A DNA stretch of 64,000 bases from Ricinus communis (GCF_019578655.1 NC_063256.1:35909553-35973552), one strand, 5' to 3'; positions 37,808 to 50,704 are shown, numbered from the stretch's first letter. Numbers and translations: made by a program. The notes: generated by a model from the sequence alone, not told the origin.

Positions 37808-39723
37808 TGATATTATAACCATATAAATCGGATCAAACCTTGCTTCTCAATTGGACCGAGGTGTCATTGTAATAGGGGCTTTTCATGCCATGGAGAAAGG
37901 AATACTTACAGTGCAATGGGCAGAGAATTCAGGTTGCGCTGCTGGGACAGTGTCAAGCGTAGCTCCATGGCTGTTAACAGTGGGAACAAGTAACACAGAT
38001 CACAAGTTTATTGATAAAGTTGTTCTTGGTAACGGATTTGTATTAAATGTATGTATCTTTTCTTACTTCTACATCCTTTTCTGTGTTTCTCTATATGCCA
38101 TCATTTAAATATCGTTAATATTGTAAATCCTAACTTAAGCTCTATTACTTGATTAGGGGCTTTCTGTCAACTCTTTTACGTTGAATGGAACTATGTTTCC
38201 GGTGGTATATGGACAAGATGTATCGCGGCAATGCACCGAGTTAAACTCCAAGTAAGTTCATTGTCCTGTCTGTAAACTTAACTTAAATTCTTATTTTCTT
38301 ATTTCTTGCTGTGATATTGAACAATGGAAGGAGGGACTAACAGGACTTGTTGCTGCATTTCAGGAGTTGCACAGAAGGGTGTGTTGATAAAAACTTGGTC
38401 AAGGGAAAGATTGTGATAAATGATTCATTTGGGGGAATTAATGAGGCTTATAAAGCTGGTGCTTTGGGTGCAGTTGTACTAAATGAAAGATTTGATGATG
38501 TTTCATTTCTGGTTCCCTTACCTGCATCAGCTCTTAGCCTGACTGACCTATATCATGTTGCAGGAATATATGATTTTGACAAAAGTTGGGGTTCTCTATA
38601 ACACACCATCTCTATATTCATTTTTCCTTCTCACACTAACAAAAAAATAACAATAATTTTTCTTCTTCTGCAGAAACCCTACAGTGAATATTTTGAAAAG
38701 TGAAGAAATCAGAGATTTGAATTCTCCGTTGCTTCCTTCTCATCTTGCGGTCCCAATGGTATAATACTAGAGTTTATGAAGGTAAAGTATTATCTTTACC
38801 CTATAGTAGTCTTCTGTTCGCCATGTATGATTATGTACTTCCCATATTTTATTTTGCGTTGAATTATCATTGCAATGCAACCCAACCAGATGTAGTCGCT
38901 CCGGGTGTAGATATTTTGGCTGCATATTAGCCTATAGCTTCACCATCAGATGGACCTCTAGAAAACAGGCAAGTTCAGTACAACATTGTATCAGGTACCT
39001 CCATGGCCTGTCCCCATGCTGCTGGTGCAGCTGCCTATGTTAAATCAATCACCCTGACTGGTCTCCTACAGCTATTAAATCTGCTATTATGACAACTGGT
39101 AAATCTTCAGATTTCACTTTGTACTGATTATTCTCTTGTCTTGCTTTGAATTTCTTAAACAGCTAATTTTCTGTTGTCATGTAGCTAGGCCTATGAATAG
39201 TAAAGATCAAATGCTCCAATTCGCTCATGGGTCTGGACATGTCAATCCGATAAAAGCTGCTCATCCTGGTCTTGTATATGATGCTGATAAGGAAGACTAT
39301 GTCAAAATGTTATGTGGGATGGGCTTTGATTCAAATTCACTTGCACGAATCACAGGAGATAACAGCACTTGCCTTGATGGCTCTGGAAAGTTCATGCCAC
39401 TAGATTTCAATTACCCCGCAATAACATTTCGTGTCTCGCCAATGGCAGCCTTTAGCTTCAGGTTTCACAGAACAGTCACAAATGTTGGCCAATCAAACTC
39501 GACTTACAAGGCAAAACTCGAGACAAATTTTAACGTTACCACCCGAGCGCAACCTACTGTTCTTTCCTTCAAGTCCTTGCATGAGAAGAAATCTTTTGTT
39601 GTAACTGTTGAAGGACAAGGAATACCAGACAGTAACTTCATAACTTCTTCACTTGTGTGGTCTGATGGAATTCATACCGTGCAGAGTCCAATTATAGTAG
39701 TTTCTCAAAACACTGATTTTTAG

Positions 39724-40495
39724 CTGAATTGCGTTGTCATGTGTTTTCCATGTGAATCGAAGTAATTATTCCTCAGGTTATCAATGTATTACGTCGGATT
39801 GTATTTCAACCAGTACATATCGTTCAGTTCTTCATCTTTAACTCCTACATATTGCTCAGGATCTTATGTTTAACTCCTGTAGATCTTATATGCAGCAACT
39901 GTAGCAGATTGTCATGTTTTAACTTCACTTGCGGGAAAACCTCTCTCCTCAATCTGTAAGCCTGAAACTGTTGCAGCTATGAATGTAGTCTTATGGCTAG
40001 TAAACAAAAAACTGGCATGCGTTGAAACAGAATAAACAGACATAGCATTCCCCATGTAGATCACTCATTTGAAAACTCCATGAACAATCTAGAACAAACA
40101 AAGACACTGAAAATCCAAGCTGAGCGGAATGCTTTAGTGTTCAGTCGTTTTTAAATCAACCACAATCTACTTTGGACAAATGTCAGTAATACATTACAAG
40201 ACCAAAATGAGTTAACGCGCCGTCACTTAATAATGCAGAAAGCCCATCCTGCAGTTCACCATCAGCATCGCTGCAAAACCCAGGAATGCAAACACATTGG
40301 AATAGCTAAATGATTATCATTTATATGAGATGGGATAGTTTGAGTTTATCGTGATCCTGATATTTTTTCGCTGTTTTTCATCTTTGAAAGTCGGGTTTCT
40401 GATCATTTTTAGATTGTTCATCATTATTCACCATCGTGGATATTGGTTTTTCTCCATTTCAGAGGTTGATTTTTGAGACTTCTTAGGAACATCAA
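39724..40495. other. Spacer downstream of the subtilase pseudogene
   Basis: Pseudogene 3' flank and the region upstream of the tRNA gene. No gene seen. Confidence 0.4.
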
Positions 40496-40577
40496 GTGGG
40501 CGTGCCGGACTGGTTATCGGGCATGACTAGAAATCATGTGGGCTCTGCCCGCGCAGGTTCGAATCCTGCCGCTCACG
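40496..40577 (+). tRNA. tRNA-Ser (anticodon AGA)
   Basis: 82-nt class II tRNA with long variable arm. The acceptor stem GTGGGCG pairs with CGCTCAC (one G-U). Anticodon loop CTAGAAA gives AGA. The T-arm and B-box GGTTCGAATCC is perfect. It is followed by T-rich sequence (tttctttaccatttttc), a likely Pol III terminator. The D-arm/A-box reads GCCGGACTGG where the usual plant Ser-AGA gene, as I recall it, has GCCGGAGTGG. Confidence 0.93.
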
Positions 40578-42830
40578 ATGTTTCTTTACCATTTTTCTTT
40601 TTGTTTAACATTTTTTTAAAGAAGCACATTGATTGACTAAGTAATTGGAATATTAAATTTGTTATTTAATAAATCTTTTTTTTTTGAAAAAGATGGTGAT
40701 TGGCTCGAATTTTTTTTTAAAAATAATTCATCAAACTATTATAAGAATGGTATATTATAAATATTTTTTTAAAAAATTAAAATATTAAATTTTTTTTTAA
40801 AAAAAAGTAATGCATCAAACTGTTATAAGAATGGTATATTATTTATATTTAATAAATAAAAATCTGATATGTATTTATCTTTTAAGACAATTAACAAATT
40901 TATCTTTTCTAGAAGAAGAATGATTGGCTAGGGGACTGGAATATGGATCATTATTTTTAACAAATCTTCTCCTCTCTAGAAGAAGCCTATGATTGGCTGT
41001 GTGATTGGAATATTGGAATTTCTTCTATTTATAGTTATTAACTAATCTTGATATATTATATTTAACTATTAGGTAAATCATATATATTTTAAGTTATTTA
41101 TATTTAAATAATAAAAGAAAAAGTATACTTATTTTAAAATTATGGATAACTATAAAAGATATACATGATTTTGTTGTTTTACAATATTTAGTATGTATTT
41201 TTTTTTTCAAATAAAGAAATATATGTGGTTATACTACATATCGTGATAAATAAAAATATCCTGTTATAAAAAAAAAAATCCATTTATAAAGATTTAGTTA
41301 TGTTCATTCTGATCATCTATTATTATTATTATTATTTTGTCCGTATTTAATAATATGAATTTAAGACTTAATAATTTTTAATTTTATTATTTGACTGTCA
41401 AAATACCGTCTAAGAAATCATTGATACGATGAGCTTAATTTAAAAGTTAAATAATAAAATTAGAAGTTATTAAATTCAAAATTCATGTTACCAGAATAAC
41501 ATGGCAATAAAATCTAATGAGAGAAAAAATAGATAAATCTTTACAAATTAAAACTTTTTGTTGACGAGATATTTTTATTATTTACTATTTATAATCATAT
41601 AACTATTTTTCTTTGGAAATAAATTCATACTAAAACTTGTAACAACTTTTTTATACTTATCCCTTAAACATGTTATTTCTCTAAATCCTTCAGTATATAT
41701 CTCTTCTTCTAGATGGAATTCACTAAAACAGCTGCCTGTAATCATCTACTTCATAAAAACAAATACAAAATCATCTTGAAAATGACCAAAACTAGGAAGC
41801 AATTTTTGCCACCAAGTCAACTATAAATAAGCCGCCAAACCAATCAAGAAATTGGGCTGATTAGGCTGTTTTTAAGCTAATTAAACTATATCAATAATTG
41901 TACTAACTGTTCTTAAAAGTGAAATTCTGTTACAGTTCAATAAACCCACTTTACATATTAACTTAAACAAGATCAACAAGAACTTTATTCCCTAGAATAA
42001 GTTCAGGATAAATTATTTAACATAAAAAGTTAATATTTTTGTAATAAAAAGTTTATAATGTTCAAGATATAAGCACCATTGGAATTGCGAGGGGTAAAAG
42101 TGTAACTAAAAAATCAATTTTTTTTAGAATTTTAAAAAGTTTATAAAGAAATTAAGTCGAAACAATTGATTAAATAATAAATTAAAACTTATTCTTTGAT
42201 ATTTAATGCTAATTTCAAGCAAATTCATAATATAATGAATAAATTACAATATTACATAATTCATATTGATTTATACCAATTCGGTATATAATGCTTTTAT
42301 AAAACTATTTTTAATATTTTGTTATTATTTTTTTGATTAATAAAATAATTTTGTGAATGTTATATCATATGAATAAGGATTGATAAGAGAAAAAAGAAGG
42401 TGAAATGTTTAGTGATGGTTAAACTCTTCTATCTTTTCTTTGATTGAAATAACATGGAAAAGAGAAGATAGAAAAAGAAAGGAAAGTACATTGGCTTGCC
42501 TTGTTGACTTTAGGGACCTTGGAATTGAGTAGCAAAGTTTTTCCTTTTTGGTATATAATAAGAGTATCTGCTTTGATAATTGAAGGGAATGTAGTCAACT
42601 ATGCACACCCAAAAAAGGATATATTGAGTGGAAAAATCCTTATCTAATAATCTTGTTTGTGGAATCAACAAGATTGGAGATTTCCTGAAATCTCTTTAAC
42701 AATCTCCCAATCCAAGTTTCTCCAAGAAGTTAATATCCAAGAAAATCAAATCCCAAGAAGAAAATAACCATTGGTTTAGATATAATTCAAGGGTCATTCT
42801 GAGGTGGGGGAACTTGGGATGTCTTAAATG
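40578..42830. other. AT-rich intergenic region
   Basis: Apart from the small inverted repeat at 41356 I see no gene or recognisable element. Confidence 0.4.
41356..41485. repeat. Small inverted repeat (hairpin)
   Basis: The arms 41356-41396 and 41445-41485 are about 41-nt imperfect reverse complements around a 48-nt loop. AT-rich, possibly a MITE remnant. Confidence 0.65.
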
Positions 42831-42870
42831 ACTTTACAAAGCAAGAGAGGTTGCAATTATCCACTTACTG

Positions 42871-42926
42871 GACACGTGTCACTTGCTGGAGACTCCACTT
42901 AGGATGACAAGTGGACCCCACGTGGC
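42871..42926 (+). promoter_or_regulatory. Two ABRE/G-box sites upstream of the SIS-like gene
   Basis: GACACGTGTC at 42871-42880 and CACGTGGC at 42919-42926 both contain the ACGT core of ABA-response elements, about 460-510 bp upstream of the start codon. Paired ABREs usually mark ABA, drought or salt response (established knowledge), which fits the gene family. Confidence 0.6.
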
Positions 42927-43221
42927 ACTTATCCGTTTATGTTTTCGTGGAAACAGGATGATGATGATGATGAAGGTGGTGTGAGATATTATATTTTTCT
43001 TTTTCTCAGATAACAGAATGTGAATTTGGAGAGAAAATTCCCATTTCTCACATAAAAAAGAACACAAAAGAAAGAGATCTTTATATAAAATAAAAATAAA
43101 AGAGCTTGTGATCCTTCTTTCTCTTTCTTTTTCTATTTTTTCTTTTTTTCTTTTTCTTCTTGTTAATGATGGCACATGGGCGGCACTTGTGTGCCGTCTG
43201 GTCTAGGATTTTATCTCCCTC

Positions 43222-43237
43222 TCTCTATATATATAGC
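43222..43237 (+). promoter_or_regulatory. Probable TATA box of the SIS-like gene
   Basis: ctctctatatatatagc, about 150 bp upstream of the start codon and preceded by a CT-rich tract. Confidence 0.5.
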
Positions 43238-43382
43238 TGAAATAAACTTGATGTTTACTTGAGATAGTTCTAGATTTCTCCTGATTTCTCTGCTTCTTTT
43301 CTGCAAATGGTATCTGTCTTTATCAGTTGTAAGTGTCTCCTGGAAGGTGGTTTCTAGTGGAATTAGTTAGTTTTGTTAAGTA

Positions 43383-44538
43383 ATGGAGTTTAAGAAAGAA
43401 GGGTCTTCTTCATCTTCTTCATTTACAGCTGATCTTTTTGGTACAAAGGAGTCACCACCATCTTCTTCAACTGGGATTTTTGCTTCCATCTTTCCACCTC
43501 CATCCAAGGTTTAATTTTGTAATGGAATTGAATTTCTTTTACTGTCTATCCATGTTGGGTAAGAAGTGCTTATGCTGCTTATTATCTACTTTTGAAGTTG
43601 ATGTATAATATTATGCTACTTGATGACAGTATAATTTGAAAGTTCCTTTTGATTATGGTTTGTTTATGCAACTCTCATACAAAATTCCCAATGCCTGAAC
43701 TGAACTTAAGAGGTTAATGCTTTTGATAGTTTAGTAGATTTCTGGGTCAACTTCTGAACTCTGCTTTTGGATTTTATTCAGGTTTTAGGAAGGAAATCGT
43801 CAGGCTCTGAGGTGATAGGATCTTGGCAAAGGCAGTCCTCTGAAAATCAAGGGTGGAATACCAAACGAGGAGCTCCAGGTTTGTGATATTAGGCTCCTGC
43901 TATATGGAAAATGCAGGAAAATATACATGATCTTAGATGTTCATTCAAATCTATTATATGCTTTCCTGCATTTTCTTAAAATTATCGTAACTTGCTTTTC
44001 TAGACATGCTATATATTTCTTAAATTGTGTGCCTGTGAAAAGCATGTAGAAAATTGACTCATGTGTTGTGTTTCTTTTACTGATAATATAGCCATGAGTA
44101 GTGAGGCTGCAAGCTATAACATGCCTAACAAGGATAGGAATTCCACTCTTATGGAAGAAAGAGGTGAGCCATGTCATCTAAGTTCATCACTTTACTATGG
44201 TGGGCAAGACAACTATTCTCAGCCCCCAAGTAGCCGAAATTCCGGATCGTATCCTATAGTAAGTCTTCATCAGCACATAACTATACAAACACTACTGCTA
44301 TATTATCACCAAAATTGTCATTAGGTACCTAATGCGGTAATACACTTTGTGAATGAATTAGTTCAAGAAGGATGGAGTAGATGATGATCCTAATGGAAAC
44401 AACTCAAATGGTGCCTCCAGAGGAAATTGGTGGCAAGGTATCATGCTGTAAATGAGGCTACAAATACATAATGTTCTAAACTACTCTAATAACTCCAAGC
44501 TTCTGATGTGCTTTTCTGCAGGTTCGCTTTATTATTAG
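43383..44538 (+). CDS. Small serine-rich stress protein, SIS (salt-induced serine-rich) type
   Basis: Five exons, 43383-43508, 43782-43878, 44092-44258, 44362-44437 and 44522-44538, join in phase to 160 residues. Order of features: a serine run after MEFKKEG, the block FTADLFGTKE, then GIFASIFPPPSKVLGR, a middle part with YYGGQDNYSQP, and the C-terminal RGNWWQGSLYY. These blocks match the plant-specific family that includes Arabidopsis SIS (At5g02020 type), from memory. There is no signal peptide or membrane segment; biochemical function unknown. I chose acceptor TTAG|TTC for exon 4 because it keeps a Phe before KKD; TTCAAG|AAG would drop two residues. The short last exons are easily missed by gene finders. 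Confidence 0.8.
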
Positions 44539-44866
44539 GACCTCGCCTACCTTCGGCATATGAATTCTCCATCTATTTTTCAAGGTACACAATAATACAT
44601 AATCTATTTCGAACGTGGTGGATGAGACTTTTTTTCTTTTCATTTGTAGACACTCAATTGCTTACCCTGTAATCTCAGCAAATTAACAAGAATATGCCAC
44701 CATGGATTCTAATCCTCACTCACTATAAAGCAGGAAAATATAAAGACAAGGGGAGGGAAAAAGATCATCCATATGCTAAACATTTCCCATTTCAGAATGC
44801 GGTTTATGTCACTGTAGTATCCATTCAGAACTAACAAAGGAGAAAAAAATTAAAAGAGAAACAAAA

Positions 44867-44909
<43 letters not shown>

Positions 44910-46458
44910 ATTTAGGGATGTATAGACAGGACTAGTTTCTAATAGCAACTCGGAAGGCAGTATAACTTTTTTTTCATTCTCCCCTTTGTTCTTCGCAGTA
45001 GCTAATTCTGCTCCACTTTGAAGAGCAGTTAGAAACCATTTCTTTTGCTGCATTTTTTCTAATTGTTTCTGATTGAAGGCACTCTAACTTCATATTAAAA
45101 GCAGAATAATATTTCTTAGCACATCTTGATATTACACTATCTAATTTAGTGCCCAAAAGCTTTTACTTTTAGTTTTTCTTTAGCCACTTGTAGGAAGTGT
45201 GGCAGCTAGTAGGCATTAATCGAGCTCGTGGTGGAACCCTTTCCACTAGTAGAAAACAGGGAAACCATAGTTGTAGATCAGATCAAGTGATGCAACCAAA
45301 CATGTGCACTTGGATAAAGACATGAAAGCGTGGAAGCAATTGTATATTGTTCACTAAAGATTAGTCAGCTTGAGAAGAAGAATAAGATGTCCTTCGAAGT
45401 AATTTATCTAATTTGTGTTTTCATCTGTTTCTTGCTCTTTTATTCTGCAGGAATTCATGAAGCCTGGATGATAATCACGGAAAACCTGAAAAATAAATAA
45501 GCAGCTGATATGGATAGATCTTGTCAGCAGTTTGTAATGTTTTCTTTCCAGTAAATGCTTTCGTTTGACTTGATTTTATTATAAGTTGAGCCTCAATGGA
45601 AGATATTTTTTCAAGAAATTCCAAATACTAATCTTTCTGCAATTTACTAGGATGATTTATTTAGGCCTTTGAATATTGTTCTGATGCTTTTCTTAAGCAT
45701 GTAACAAATAACAATCAACTGGATAGTTCGAGTTTAGTTCGAGTTTCTGCTGTATATGTATCTTTCTTGTTGTTTGTAAGTTTATGTGATGAAAACCAAA
45801 AATCAATAAGCTTAGAACTATATGAGTGGTACATGTTTCAACCTTCAATGGGCAATTTATCAGATATTGAAACTTGGCAGCAAATCTTGAGCACAAGCAG
45901 AAAGCAATGGAACTATAACCAGTGCTAAAATTACTAATAATGTTTTCTAGGAAAAGCATACAATCGCAAATGGCAATTCATCTATCTAGCTGTTTCGGTT
46001 AAATCTGTGTACGAAAGTAGCTGGTAAGCATGAGTACCTTGTCCAAAGCCAGTAGTTTTAAACATTGTCCCAGCTTTAGGCAAATTGTTGCCTGTGAATC
46101 TACAAATTCAAAGATAAAATAGTAAAGAGTACAGAAATCAAGAAGATTCAGATATCAACAGTAAATCATAATGTAAAATTTACCTATGATTCGACTGATT
46201 GGCACAAATGAGTTCTCAGTGCTCAAGAATGGTCACAGCTGCTTCTGGGTAGGCTTCAGAGCTATTGCATATCTGTAAAGGAAGAGTGCAATATTCTTTT
46301 TGAATGTTTCTGTCCCACTTTCTTCGAGCTTCAACCTGAACACTAGGTGATACAGACAGGAGAATTCGAACGGAAATTACAAAATCCCATAAACTTTTTA
46401 GTGCAGCTCCTTCAAAACTGAAAGAAGTGATGATGCTACGGTTTCAATTGAATGCAGG
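44539..46458. other. 3' regions of two convergent genes
   Basis: 3' UTR and spacer between the SIS-like gene (plus) and the glycosyltransferase (minus). No further gene is seen. Confidence 0.4.
44870..44908. repeat. (TA)n microsatellite
   Basis: About 39 bp TA repeat downstream of the SIS-like gene. Confidence 0.9.
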
Positions 46459-47910
46459 TCAGAATTGACAGTAATCTTCCTTTCTGTTCTCATCTTTTGA
46501 TATGCAGAGGAAAAGCCTTTCATAAGCAGCTGCCATTTTGGTAGCAGTGAACAACTGCAGCCCTTTGTGCCTAGCAACCTGGCCTTTCTTTTCTAGAACT
46601 CCTCTGCCATGTTCCAAAACTCTATAGAGAGCATTCTTCAACGATTCTACTGTTGGAGAAAAGACATAACCCATTTCTTCACTAACAACCACAGATCCCG
46701 TGATGCTGGCTACCCTTGTGGCAATCACAGGCTTGCCACTAAGCATTGCTTCTAACAAAGTATGATCTAATCCCTGAGCACGAAGAGTTGGGTTCACAAA
46801 AATGTCTATTGCGTTGTAGAACCTTGCCAGCTGAGCTTGATCCAGTGGCCCCAGAACAAGTGCATTAGACCCAAGTTCTCTATATCTAGAACCCCAAGGA
46901 CCATCACCAGCAACCAGAATGACTGTGCTCTCACGAAATTTATCATTTTCCATGTGCATCTGCTTCAATGCTTCAAACATTAAGGGGTGCCCTTTATCCT
47001 TCACCAATCTCCCTGCCATGCCCAAAACTAATGATCTGCTCTCTGAGACACCGAACTTCTGCTTAAATTCCTGGCCCTTTGAAGCATCTGGCTTGAATAT
47101 CTCCTCATCCACGCCGTTCAGAATAACATGAACTCGTTCTTCTGGGATCATATAAATCCTTTTCAGGACATCTCCAGCATGATCACTTGTGGCAACATGG
47201 TGAGCATAACTGGGAAAAAACTTCACCTCTTCGACAACCTTGGCAACTCTTTCAGTCAATGCATATGCTGGTTGTTCTTCAGGATTTCGTAAAATTTCTT
47301 GAATGATATCAGTATGAATGGTTTCATATGCAATGCCATGCCAACTAACAGCTAAGTTGGTCAGGTTCCGAGACCGACCATGCCAGAGTCCAACACTTTC
47401 AGTGTGGACCACATCAAATGGTCTTCCAGTTAAATTTTGAGTTTGAAAAAGCTTCCAGACTAAAGCCTGGTCAAGATAACCAGCAGCTGTTGGTTTTGAA
47501 AGGTGGAAATATAAATTGCTGATAGAGTACCTTGGGAAGGAAGAGTTGGGAGGAGAAGTGGTGAAAACATGAAGCTCATGCCCTCTTTTGGCAAGAGCAA
47601 GATGAAGAGTCAAGGCGTGTCGTTCGAGCCCTCCAGCATGAGACCTATCAGGCCATTTCTTTACAAAAAGTGCAATCTTAAGGAGCTTTGGAGGTGGACC
47701 CTGGGGAAAAGAAAGATGATTCCAAGCAGAAGGAAAAGAAAGGAGATCAATGGGTTGGTTTTGATTTTGCGGTATCACTCGGCTCATTGAATAGCAAGGA
47801 ACAGAATATTGGAACCAAAAAAGAAATGAAACGAATGAAAATGCAGATAAGAGTGCAATGATAAAGCAGAAACAACGAAAACTAGAGAGAAAAACATGAT
47901 CCTTAGCCAT
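46459..47910 (-). CDS. GT4-family glycosyltransferase, type II membrane anchored
   Basis: Intronless, 483 residues from the Met at 47910; an upstream in-frame Met at 47970 would add a second hydrophobic stretch and is less likely. A membrane anchor covers about residues 11-33, so a Golgi lumenal orientation is probable. The N-terminal Rossmann-like lobe has KIALFVKKWPDRSHAGG and GGLERHALTLHLALAKRGHE near 93-112. The C-terminal lobe has GMAGRLVKDKGHPLMFEAL and GLDHTLLEAMLSGKPVIATR. In the E-x7-E motif the second Glu is present (387) but the first position is Gln (379). Donor and acceptor sugars are unknown. It looks intact. Confidence 0.85.
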   Translation of the reverse strand: MAKDHVFLSSFRCFCFIIALLSAFSFVSFLFWFQYSVPCYSMSRVIPQNQNQPIDLLSFPSAWNHLSFPQGPPPKLLKIALFVKKWPDRSHAGGLERHALTLHLALAKRGHELHVFTTSPPNSSFPRYSISNLYFHLSKPTAAGYLDQALVWKLFQTQNLTGRPFDVVHTESVGLWHGRSRNLTNLAVSWHGIAYETIHTDIIQEILRNPEEQPAYALTERVAKVVEEVKFFPSYAHHVATSDHAGDVLKRIYMIPEERVHVILNGVDEEIFKPDASKGQEFKQKFGVSESRSLVLGMAGRLVKDKGHPLMFEALKQMHMENDKFRESTVILVAGDGPWGSRYRELGSNALVLGPLDQAQLARFYNAIDIFVNPTLRAQGLDHTLLEAMLSGKPVIATRVASITGSVVVSEEMGYVFSPTVESLKNALYRVLEHGRGVLEKKGQVARHKGLQLFTATKMAAAYERLFLCISKDENRKEDYCQF

Positions 47911-48671
47911 CAAATTTCCAATTATGAGATAAAAAAAGTAAATCAAGCAACAGGTATATAATAGATTCAAAATATGACTGCAATAAATTGAATTGGAACC
48001 AGTAAAAATATCAGATCAAATCTAATGACTAAATGAATAAGGATTCTTTGAGTGCCGTAAGGGCATTCAGTTTCAGTTCTTGAATTCGAAGGCAGTTGCA
48101 CATGGTTATCTACCAGAAGTACAGGTGAAGCAAATACCAGAACCCTCTAATTTAGTGAATCTTTTTTGAAGAACTTCAGAATAATAATGGAAATTTTGGT
48201 TAAGCAATTGCATCATCCATTGACTTATAGATTAAATTATCTTGCTTTGGAATCTACATCTGTTATTATTTATCAGAACACAAATATCAAGCCTGCCAAC
48301 TCCTTAGATCATGCAAATATAATAAAGGGGACAAAAAGAACCATTCCCAATACAATTTGCAATTTAATACTGTAAATTCCACCAAATGAAGAACCTGTAC
48401 CACTAGATCACATATAAACAATCAAGATATGTTCATTAGAAAAAAAAAATCAAATTTCCTCAATTTCATCACCAAGCACACATAAAATCCAGATCAATTT
48501 TGTTTTATATCTTAAGACCGAGATAAGAACAATCACATAAAAGAACATATTCAGTCATGAATTTAGCATATCTACTTCATTTTTATTTCAAAGCCCATGA
48601 AGAAACAATTCAGGAAAACAGCATAAAGTATAAACTTTTCATCAATTTATGGAAATAACTCCAAAAAATTT
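47911..48671. other. Spacer between glycosyltransferase and membrane protein genes
   Basis: 5' flank of the glycosyltransferase gene and 3' flank of the next minus-strand gene. The 69-codon plus frame at 48166-48375 looks like chance. Confidence 0.4.
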
Positions 48672-49187
48672 CTAGCGAGTGAAGGAATAAAGCATGAGAA
48701 AAACATAGACTACTAGGGCAAGAGGGACTAATATAACCAAAGGAACAATTGCAGCAAAGGTATAAAAACTTCCACAAGCCAGAATTCCCAACTTTATCTG
48801 AACCAAATCAACCAAAGCCATCATCAAGAACCCACATCCAAAAACCGAACCAAACCCCGAAACCAAAGTCCCAACTCTTAATGCCACCATGTTAGCATGC
48901 ACCAGAGACGCACTTCCAACTTCGGCCACACTGATAACAAAGTCATCATCTTTATCAGCAATCCTGATAGCTTGTTTGAGAGCTAAGGCGACGAGACTAG
49001 AGAAGAGAAAAGAGCTGAAAGAATACACATGGAAGGAGATCATATCCTCGGCGATGGCAGAGCTAGCAGCACAGGAAGGTTCAGCGATGAGGGTGGTGGC
49101 AGGGCCAGCAGCAGGGTACCATGCGAGACCAAGAAAAAGAGCGAAAGTGAATAAAGAATTGACATTTACAATCCCATCTAATGCCAT
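48672..49187 (-). CDS. Small multispanning membrane protein of unknown function
   Basis: Single exon, 171 residues from MALDGIVNVNSLFTFA; a Met 14 codons upstream is possible but adds a non-hydrophobic tail. Hydrophobic segments lie at about residues 8-24, 51-69, 94-125 and 132-165, so about four membrane spans. The loop between spans 2 and 3 is acidic (ADKDDDF). It recalls a plant-specific family of small four-span proteins, but I do not recognise the member with confidence and assign no role. No lesions. Confidence 0.75.
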   Translation of the reverse strand: MALDGIVNVNSLFTFALFLGLAWYPAAGPATTLIAEPSCAASSAIAEDMISFHVYSFSSFLFSSLVALALKQAIRIADKDDDFVISVAEVGSASLVHANMVALRVGTLVSGFGSVFGCGFLMMALVDLVQIKLGILACGSFYTFAAIVPLVILVPLALVVYVFLMLYSFTR

Positions 49188-50704
49188 TATGTGAATTTTT
49201 GTAGTGATTATTAGATTGGTTCGAGACATTTCTGAGAAAACAGAGGAATTAAAGCAAACAGAGAAAGCATTGTTTTGTTCTTGAGAATTATGGGTAGTGT
49301 TTTTGGTTATGGGAATGAAGATGGTAACTGTTGAAGACAGGAAGTTTAAGGGAAGTTTGGGATAGTATTAGGATGGCGTGTCTTTCCGGGCAAGTGAGCT
49401 AAACATGTGAATTGTGAAGAAGCGAAAGTGTTTTGAGTAAAGAAATGGGAAACATAAATAAGTGTGTATAATTTGCACATCCTTGTTTAGTCCTTTTAGG
49501 ATGAGAAATTCTCTTTTGAGTACCTGTATTTCAAGATAATATTTAGCTTAATCCATATGGTTTCTCCTGCAAGGGTAAGAGCAATGTTGTACCGGACACT
49601 TTCGCACCATGAGGCGCTATCTGTAGGTCAGTTTTTCTGGACTGTAACTCAAATTGGACAGTAAATTCTATCCGAGATAAAATACAAATAGAAATTTGAT
49701 AGCGAATACAAGCGTTAAAAAGTATTGACAATAGTTGAATATAATGATCAAAATGTCTTAAATCCAATTCTATATTAAATTATTAAAGTTGTATTTGATT
49801 CAACTTTTATATGAAGTTTATTTTATTTATAACTAAATTCCATAATAGAGTTTGTTCGGGAATAAAGTTTTAGTGTTTAGTAACATTATAGAATTAATGT
49901 GAATTTATTTTAAATAAGATAAATTTTATATTTAAATTCAATATGGTATATTATAATTTTCCAAAGATATCTTTCATATTAACAAATAACAATGGCTTTT
50001 TAAAATTAAAAAGGAAATTAAAACGAAAAAAGAATAATATATATATATATTAAAAGTGTCCTCGTCATATGATAAAAAAAGCTCATAAGTTGAGAATTTA
50101 TCTAAAAAATTCTATTAAATTTGATCCTAATAAATCTCATAAGTTTAATTAAACTTTTATCCTATCACAATTTATAAATAAGTTTTATCATATTATACTT
50201 CAACAAGTCTATTATACCTCAGCAAGTTTGCTTCATAATACTTTTGGTACCTTTCCCTGAAATTTTGAAAAAAAGAATGTAGATACCACTTCTACAATTA
50301 TGATAAAATTTTGGTACCATTAGGAGAATTTACCCAGATCTCCTTGAGTTCCAGTAATGTAAACAAATCATTAGTTGGTAGCTTAGAAAGCTGAAACAAG
50401 TGCATCAACAAGCCTCACAAGTCAAATTCACTGGTACCTTGAGCTCCTCCTCTTCTTCTTCTTCCTGTTTCTTGTCACAAGTTCTTATGCTTCTGCTTCG
50501 TGGATGATCAAATGTGTATACAGATAAACATAAACAAAAACTTTTATCGCTACTACTGTAGTCAGCAGAACTTGATGAGAATTTGTATTGAATCCTTTCT
50601 TTTTATTAGACCTCAGATAAGCATATTATTACATCACAAAGTGCTCAGAAATCACAACATACAGCAAACATGTCATATATCCATTTCCCTTTTACAGTAA
50701 AGAA
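49188..50704. other. Intergenic region
   Basis: 5' UTR of the membrane protein gene to about 49330, then AT-rich DNA. 49530-49680 is less AT-rich and could be a repeat fragment. No gene. Confidence 0.35.

Noticed and set aside
42879..43175. Minus-strand 98-codon frame
   Set aside because: It arises from a CT-rich promoter tract of the SIS-like gene and its composition is biased Lys/Glu/Arg then Ile.
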